Assembly: GCA_947471745.1 (NCBI GenBank)
Contig: CANJKZ010000090.1
Span: 916,941 to 980,940 of the forward strand
DNA from: Closterium sp. Naga37s-1
Taxonomy: Eukaryota > Streptophyta > Zygnematophyceae > Desmidiales > Closteriaceae
Length of the DNA stretch: 64,000 nt
Direction of reading: 5' to 3'
Part shown: positions 57,506 to 64,000 of the stretch, in pieces
How positions within the stretch are numbered: position 1 is the stretch's first letter
Layout of the letters: every line of letters starts with the position of its first letter
Notes under the pieces: model-generated
Told to the model about the DNA's origin: nothing
The model's input: only the letters and a program-made list of their open reading frames with translations
Databases searched by the model: none
Program-made: the position numbers and the translations under genes

Positions 57506-59520
57506 TTTGACCGCACCACGGACAACCTGCGCCATGGGGGAGCCGGCGCAGGTTGGAGGGGGGAGATAGGAAAAAACTCCGCAGGTCGAGGCACATTTGC
57601 CATCAAAAACGAATGTCCCAGAGCACTGTAGCAAAGCGAAATTTCTCGCCCTAAAAAACAATCCCATGCACATTTGCCCTCGAGTAGGGTCCTTTTGTGA
57701 AGTAACCCTTTATTTCGTCTGGTGCAATTTTGTCCCGTAAATAGTGATTCTTGTGGAATCAAAAAATTGATTCTTCTGTTTTCAAAGAATCGCTTTCTTC
57801 TTCCGTCGCACTAGGGCGGAAGCTTTCCGCCAGGGGGGGGGGGTGGAGAATAAGACAGAAGACGGCGCGAAATCAATTTTCGATGGAGTTCGCGTCGCAG
57901 CTGTAAAACACCTGCATTTCTCCCTACAACCCGCACTGTAGAGCCCTCCATAATGCGATTGGAAGCTTCATAGAAGAAACCAGAAATTTTTCTTCCGTCT
58001 TTCTTCGGTGGCTGCCGAACTGGCCCGAAGTCGTGACAGACTGTAGAAAGAATTGCACGACGCGACGTGTTTCACATTTTTTTCGTGACAATCCTTGTTT
58101 TTGTTTTATTTTTTGGATTATTAGGCTCTACTGTGCCATCTGGATTGTCACATATTCAGGTGCATGAGTGAATGCTTGCCGTTGCGATTGGTCCACGTAT
58201 AGATTTGGTAAATCGATTCTGTCTGATTTGTCAGGCGTTATGATTGTTCGGTACAATTGTCGCTGCAATGATCCAAGACCCCCTAGAAATATCTTGTCCA
58301 AACGTCAGCGGGACCACACGTGTCCCTAATTCGGCGCTAATGTTGTTGCATTTCTAGCCAATTAGCGCTTACCATTCGGCGATCGGGCCTAGATTCATTG
58401 CATGCACTCAATGTTTGGGCAGAGGTCGGTCCACTTCTCTGAAGTGTCGCCCATGAATGTCCCCGTCAATCCCACCTCCCACGAGGCGCCCTTACTTCTA
58501 ACCTAGGTCAATCGTCAAAGAGGTTTTCTCGTCATTGAGATTTTCTAACAATTGAAATCGTGTACTCGTAACGGTCCGCTGCCGCGCAGTTATGGGTCTC
58601 CAGCGGGGCGAGGGACGTAATGCGTCAATATCCAGTGTCACGCTACTCAGAATATGCGCAGTTCCAAAAACATTCCACGTTTTGCAATTTATTGGCCACC
58701 GCCTTACACCCAACCAATGCATACCCCTTCTTCGTCATGTGCACATGATAACCGAAGTGGTGCGTGAGAGCGAATTCCTATAAAGCCTCGAAACACTTAT
58801 CTCGCGATGAGTACAGCCCGCCTAGTTCAAGTGACTCATAATCGTTGGGCGATCCTGGTAGAGGATCGGAATCTCGCACAGAATGCATTTCGCGGAGGAT
58901 TTTCGGCCCGGAATTAGCCGCCATGCTGCCAGGCTGACTGCTCTAAGTCCACGCCTAATGCGTTGCCATATGGTGATAACACCAGCAGCTCTAAGTGGGG
59001 GGGGCGGCTACATTACTAAGTCACTTTAGGTTCAGTGATACTTAGATTTGGAAGTCACTATCAGTTGTTGTGCGGGTGGAGTGAATGATTTTGAATGCTC
59101 ATGTAAGGGCGCAGTACATAAAGGTAATAAAATAAGTTATTGTCCGAAATCGGGAAGAAAACGGCTGGTCCAAAACGGTACATTTGACCTGCAAAGTGGC
59201 TTACTGTGGTATGCATACGACGATCTCGCCTTGAAATGGTCTTCATTACTTTGATGTAACGCGCCCACAAGGCAGTAGTCTTAGCTCCAGTAGGTTATGA
59301 GGAACATTGTAGAGACACCTGAATCACACACAACAACAAAACATCTACCGCCCTCGTGCAACTGTGCATCACAACGCCAGTATGGATCATGGCTGCAGTC
59401 GCGCAAAAAGACAGCTCCTACGCTGGGTATGCAATCATTGAATCGGAATTGCGTCAGATTCGTTATCACGCAAAAGCAACGGATTTTTGGGACCCTAACC
59501 TCGAGAAAGAAGTGTGAAGA
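57506..59520. other. Intergenic region without recognised genes
   Basis: AT content is higher than around the S41 genes. No repeat array, transposon end or gene is recognised on either strand. Confidence 0.4.
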
Positions 59521-59695
59521 TAATGTGTAGAGTTAGGAGCCATAGCTAGGTAAGTCCTAGCTAGGCAAGAGAAGTTTAGGCAAAAGAGGAGGGTTTTCAC
59601 TAGCAGCAATGAGGATACATATAGCAAACCCTAGATGGGTTGTACTCGCTATAGAGCACCCCACTACAGGCTAGAGAATAACATTCTGACAAGAA
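59521..59695. other. Possible solo LTR of a copia-like element
   Basis: TGTGTAGAGTTAGGAGCC ... CTAGAGAATAACA has LTR-like ends and short-LTR size. No target duplication or second copy is visible, so this is a guess. Confidence 0.2.
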
Positions 59696-60378
59696 GAATA
59701 CGCAGAACAACCGCACCGTGATGGCGGGTGTAGAAACAAGTGGCAGTCCATGGAATTGAGAGAAATAAAAAACGAGGAGGGCGGTGCGGGGGGTGTTCCA
59801 CAGGATTGAGCAAAATGGGAATCACGTCGCGGCGCACAATTATTTCCTATTTATAAGATTTTTCTTACTTCGCGTCCCTGCTCAGCGCGTACACCACTGT
59901 TCCCACCAACAGCACCCAACAGTAAACCGTTACCACTCGCGACACTCACCTCGACTACTGTTCCTGCCACTGTTCACAACGTGACCCAACCTCACGGTTC
60001 GGTTGGTAACCCGCGCTTCGGACCTCCGCCTCAACAATTCCCAACCTCGGCGCTAGGCCCGTCGCGCACCACATTTTCATGCATTACCATTACCATTGTA
60101 GCTTCGCTATATATTCTTCGCTCATGCCTTCGCCCAATGTATTGTTTTGCTTCGATAGTGCAATTCTCGCTCGCTCGCTCAATTGCATTCGTAAGACTTG
60201 GTATCAGAGCCTACAATCTCTTCTCGGACCGCTCCCACACCTTCGCTTCCTTCACTATCTCATTTTTTGGAGGGGGTAGACGTCTCTCAGCGAACAAGCA
60301 CCGCCGCTCGAAGTGCTCTCTCGTAAGCACGCACGGCCACAACAAAGGCTCTTGCTAAGCTTGCTTGACACCCCCGCC

Positions 60379-61559
60379 ATGGTCGAATTTAATCTCGCAA
60401 CACTGACGCAGGAGCAGCTCGACCGTCTCGTGCGCCAACTCGAAGATTCGGCGCTCGAAATTGCGGCACTTACGGCGGAACGCGACTCCGCTCGCCAACA
60501 ATCGACAGTGAATGCACCAGCACCAATACAAGCACCTGCAAATGGACCTGTGCAATCGGAGGAGCCGATTGTCATCTCATCAGGCACACCGGCACAAATC
60601 GACAGTGTGGGACATCGCTCAGGCGCAGCCAGTGATGGTGCCGCCCAATCAATGCCCGGCATGGAGAGGAACAGGGCTGCACCAAGCATGAGCGGGCCTC
60701 CCGAAGCCCGTCGTCACGGTCGAATTTGCGGCAACGATCGGCAACAACGACATCATCGAGCCGCTGCCGCTCAAACCGCAGCGCCCGCCCTGCTTCGATC
60801 ATAGCCAACGAGGAGGTCCGACGATTCAATCGTGGGTCTTCACGATGAACGTTTTTTTTCGACGCGAATTACGTCGAGTCGGACGCAGCGAAGATTCGCT
60901 ATGCTGTTTCGCTGCTGAGGGCCCCGCCATGGACTGGTGGTGAGTCATAGTGACGTCGCCATGCGCCTACGAGCCGTCGTTGCAAGAGGAAGAGCCCATG
61001 GGTCCAACCGTCACTTGGAGTTCGTTCTGCGAAACCGCCTAGTGCAGCACGTGGCATGCGTGGTGCGCAGGGCTTCGGGCGCACTTCGAGTCGATCGTGG
61101 CTTCTATTTTGGCGCGTCAGAAATTGTGTACTTGGCGACAGCTTGGGTCGGTCCAAGACTACACCAGCGTTTTTCTCGCTCTGTACGAGCAAGTCGGCTA
61201 CATGCACGAGGCGGAGCGGGTGGACCATTACGTCTGAGGGCTAAAACCCAGACATTTCGCACAAGATTATGCTACGCGGGCTATCAAATTTCAACGAAAT
61301 CCTCGCGCTCGCGGAGAAAATCGATATTCTACACCGATTGAGACCGGGGTCCTACTATGGACATCGCCCTCGGGGCATGATCGAGCACGCCACCGTACAC
61401 GACGTTGCGGCGAATGCAGCTGCTGCGCCATTCAGGGGGCGTTGCTTCGCTTGCAAAAGGCCGGGCCATCCGAAGAGCGAATGCCCAGAGGAGCTAAGAC
61501 GCCGCGGAGCAGAGGAGGGTAGGGAGTCTCAGCAGCAGGGAAACGCCAGCAGTGAGTAG
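60379..61559 (+). pseudogene. gag: gag of gypsy element 2, broken
   Basis: It opens MVEFNLATLTQEQLDRLVRQ with the same coiled-coil start as element 1 but is interrupted by several frameshifts. The zinc knuckle CFACKRPGHPKSEC survives near the end. GGGAAAC in gag phase is retained at 61538-61544. Confidence 0.82.
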
Positions 61560-61649
61560 AAATTGGGCCAACTACTGACGAGACAACCTGCTCGCCCGAC
61601 CTCACCGACCCTCACCGAGTCACCAGTACCAATTCACGCTATCGATCGG

Positions 61650-63190
61650 GGCGGTCACCTACAAAAAGGGGGCATCAAACATCGCTGACGCACTGACCCG
61701 CCCCACTGCCTAAATTTACGCCATACTAGTCGCCCAGTCCAGCCACTACTTACAGGACTATTTACCCACAATTATAAGACAGACCCTTCTTCACTGGAGG
61801 AAATTCGTAGTAGTTTCGCAGCAGCAAAAGGGATTTATTACGTAAAAACCGGCACCGACCGCATTTGGGTACCGGGCTACACTTTACTAAGGGAGTTGTT
61901 ACTACAGGAGGCACACGACGAGGTTACGTCAGGACATTTCGGAGTAGAGAAAACACGACAGCAGTTGCAACGGTAATACTACTTGGCCCGAAATGTTGGC
62001 CGACATGCAACGACACGTGGCATCGTTGTCTCACCTGCCAACTCATGAAATTGTCACCGAAGCTGCCGACAAGGCAGTTGCAGCCGATACCACCCCCAGA
62101 GCATGATTGGCAGCAGGTGACGATGGACTTCGTTACGGGGCTTACCGGCTAGAGCAAGTGGGAACGATGCGATCCTGGTCGTCGTCGATCGGCTGACAAA
62201 AATGGCACACTAGTCGCAGCCTGCAAGAAATCAATCACGGCCGAAGAAACAGCTGCCTCTTCATCTCCACCGTTGTTCGACTGCATGGGACACCGGCATC
62301 GACCATCAGCGACCGCGACACGAAATTCACCAGCAACTTCTAGCGGAACCTGTGGCAGCAGTTCGGCGCGCGACTACAGTTCAGTTCATCGTACCACCCC
62401 GAAACCGACAGACAGACAGGACGGACAAATCAGACCATGAACCAGCTCATCCGAGCCACATGCGACGACCCGTCCACGTTGAGAACAGCAACTGCCACTC
62501 ATCGAGTTCGCATACAACAACTCGCCGTCCGCCACAACCCAACAGTCACCATTTTACTTGAACTACGGACAAGACCCGACAGTACCCATGACCTCGAATG
62601 CCGACAATCCAAGTACCACGCGAACAACAGTTCGCAGAAAAATTACAAGCAGCACGGACCCAAGCAGCTGAAAGCAATAAAAAAGTCAAACATCATCGCT
62701 GAACGCAACGCCGACCCGCCACCGCCGCCCCCGTCACTTAACACACGACGACCTCGTTTCACTCGACACCTAGAACCTCCGCCTGCCCATTACCCCAAAA
62801 CTCCACCCCGGATATTATGGGCCATTTTGCATCAGCCACATGATCACCCCCGTCACCACCCACCTCCTCCTCCCTGGTGACTAGTACGTCAGCCCGTCAT
62901 TCCACGTTAGCCTCCTCCGCCATACGTCCCATCCACCAGCCAACTACCTTGCAACCGCCCAAACAGCGTGACACGACTGCCAACAGAGCCAATCATCACG
63001 CTCGAAAAAATATTGAGCCACCGAGTTCATGACCCACGTGGAGCCCGCAGAATCGAATTCCTGATCCGCTGGAAAGACCACACGCCCACCAAAGACAACT
63101 AGGTTCCTCTGGACAGAATCCAAAACCACCCTGTCCTCACAGAGTACCTGCGTAGCCGAAACTTCCAGGATGTACACGCGCTTTCGTAAG
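61650..63190 (+). pseudogene. pol: pol remnant (integrase, chromodomain) of gypsy element 2
   Basis: Words of the element 1 integrase appear in changing frames: GTDRIWVPGYTLLRELLLQE, HDWQQVTMDFVTGL, SDRDTKFTSNF, SSYHPETDRQT and a degraded chromodomain ending EYLRSRNFQDVHAL before TAA at 63187-63189. No continuous frame exists. Confidence 0.82.
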
Positions 63191-63233
63191 ACGGACCTCC
63201 ATAAGAGGGGGGGGGGGGAAGGGGGAGGGTAGT

Positions 63234-63598
63234 GTAAGGAAAATACATTTTTATTACTTCGCGTCCCTGCTCAGCGTGTACACCACTGTTCCCCGCCAAC
63301 AGCACCCAACAGTAAACCGTTACCACTCGCGACACTCGCCTCGACTACTGGTCCCGCCACCGTTTCACGACGTAACCCAACCCTCACGGTTCGGTTGGTA
63401 AACCAGCGCTCGTGGACCTCCGCCTTCGCCTCGACAATTCCCAACATCGGCACTAAGCCCGTCGCACACCCCATTTTCGTGCATTATCGTTTCCACTGTA
63501 GCTTTTGCTATATATTCTTCGCTCATGCCTTCGCCCAATGTATTGTTTTGCTTTCGATAGTGCAATTCTCGTTCGCTCGCTCAATTGCACTTGTAACA
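63234..63598 (+). repeat. 3' LTR of gypsy element 2
   Basis: 365 bp, TG...CA ends, similar to about 59831-60196. Confidence 0.88.
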
Positions 63599-64000
63599 CA
63601 ACATCAAGGGATTTTCTTAGGGAGCTTTACTTTTGTTAATACCTTTGGGGTATACCCTTTCCTTCTTCTTATTACTTCGTTATTGTTGTCCATCAGGTGG
63701 GACTGGACGATCACACCCCAGTCTTTGTCCCATACAGTGCCTATCCGTCAGCTGCAACTGCGATTCTTCTTACACATTTACGAGTAAATTGGTGTACATA
63801 AAAATCCACGCTATTTCATTGAGACGTGTCGTATCATAATGCCAGAGCTACAGGCACCCAGTAGGTTGTGGCTGTATTTTCTGACAAGACTTATAAATAT
63901 CGTGTGCCTTGTTAGTGCAGATACCAGTAGAAGCTTTTGTTGTTTGTCTTTCTCTGGCTAGTTGCAGTCAGCAGCAATCACTTCATGCTTGCAATGGTGG
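63599..64000. other. Right edge of window
   Basis: No gene or repeat is recognised in the last 400 bases. Confidence 0.4.

Larger units (their letters stand above)
59831..63598 (+). mobile_element. Decayed Ty3/gypsy element 2, internally deleted
   Basis: It is related to element 1. The 3' LTR is 63234-63598 (TGTAAG...GTAACA). The 5' LTR ends at 60196 (GTAAGA) and, by length, begins near 59831, though its start is eroded. PBS TGGTATCAGAGCC is at 60199-60211. Gag pieces (60379-60804, 61269-61559) and integrase/chromodomain pieces (about 61650-63190) are full of stops and indels. At about 61647 the sequence jumps from the protease start (PIHAI) to VTYKKGASNIADALTRP at the end of RNase H, so most of protease plus RT and RNase H are deleted. 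A G-rich polypurine tract precedes the 3' LTR. Confidence 0.88.

Overview
The window is nuclear DNA from a plant-lineage eukaryote. Its genes are split by GT-AG introns. One gene is an unmistakable plant-type TOM40. The LTR retrotransposons use the TGGTATCAGAGCC (initiator-Met tRNA) primer site common in plants. The high GC content and the very heavy load of minisatellites suggest a streptophyte green alga, possibly a zygnematophyte (desmid). That placement is inference; no marker gene here settles it.

Host genes. Five members of one family of secreted S41-type (CPAF/fungal-like) serine peptidases occur: A (C-terminal exon only, 196-988, +), B (6346-10337, +), D (17194-21552, -), C (33130-37454, +) and E (52589-56329, -), plus a pseudogene F (39333-40259, -). 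B, D and E rebuild to uninterrupted proteins of about 803, 797 and 815 aa from seven exons with the same intron phases (2,1,0,2,0,2). C shares that layout but lacks its LNDGH motif and half of exon 5. Between them lie a complete nine-exon TOM40 gene (22276-28584, -; 340 aa) and a three-exon FAS1/fasciclin-like protein gene with a probable GPI signal (29459-31184, -; 385 aa).

Mobile DNA. A young Ty3/gypsy chromovirus (10839-17063; 328-bp LTRs, ATAAC target duplication) carries a textbook -1 frameshift signal between gag and pol, and a 709-bp TIR element is inserted in its pol gene. A decayed relative (about 59831-63598) has lost most of protease and all of RT-RNase H. A Ty1/copia element (44868-49393, -; 136-bp LTRs, TTTGC target duplication) lacks gag and the protease active site. 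A LINE remnant (about 42290-44715, -) lies next to it. Two further MITEs lie at 34868-35214 (TTAA target) and 49478-49806 (TA target).

Tandem repeats fill much of the rest. The most striking pattern is that truncated copies of exon ends, including the splice site, lie next to their parent exons in most multi-exon genes here. These are best explained by local tandem duplications that span a splice junction. In places the splice site itself has become a minisatellite, for example eight copies of a 5' splice site in gene D. Two arrays and two single intronic sites share the palindromic core GAG(T/A)CG(A/T)CTC. Intergenic stretches at 40777-42290, 50200-52588 and 56330-59830 hold no gene that I recognise.
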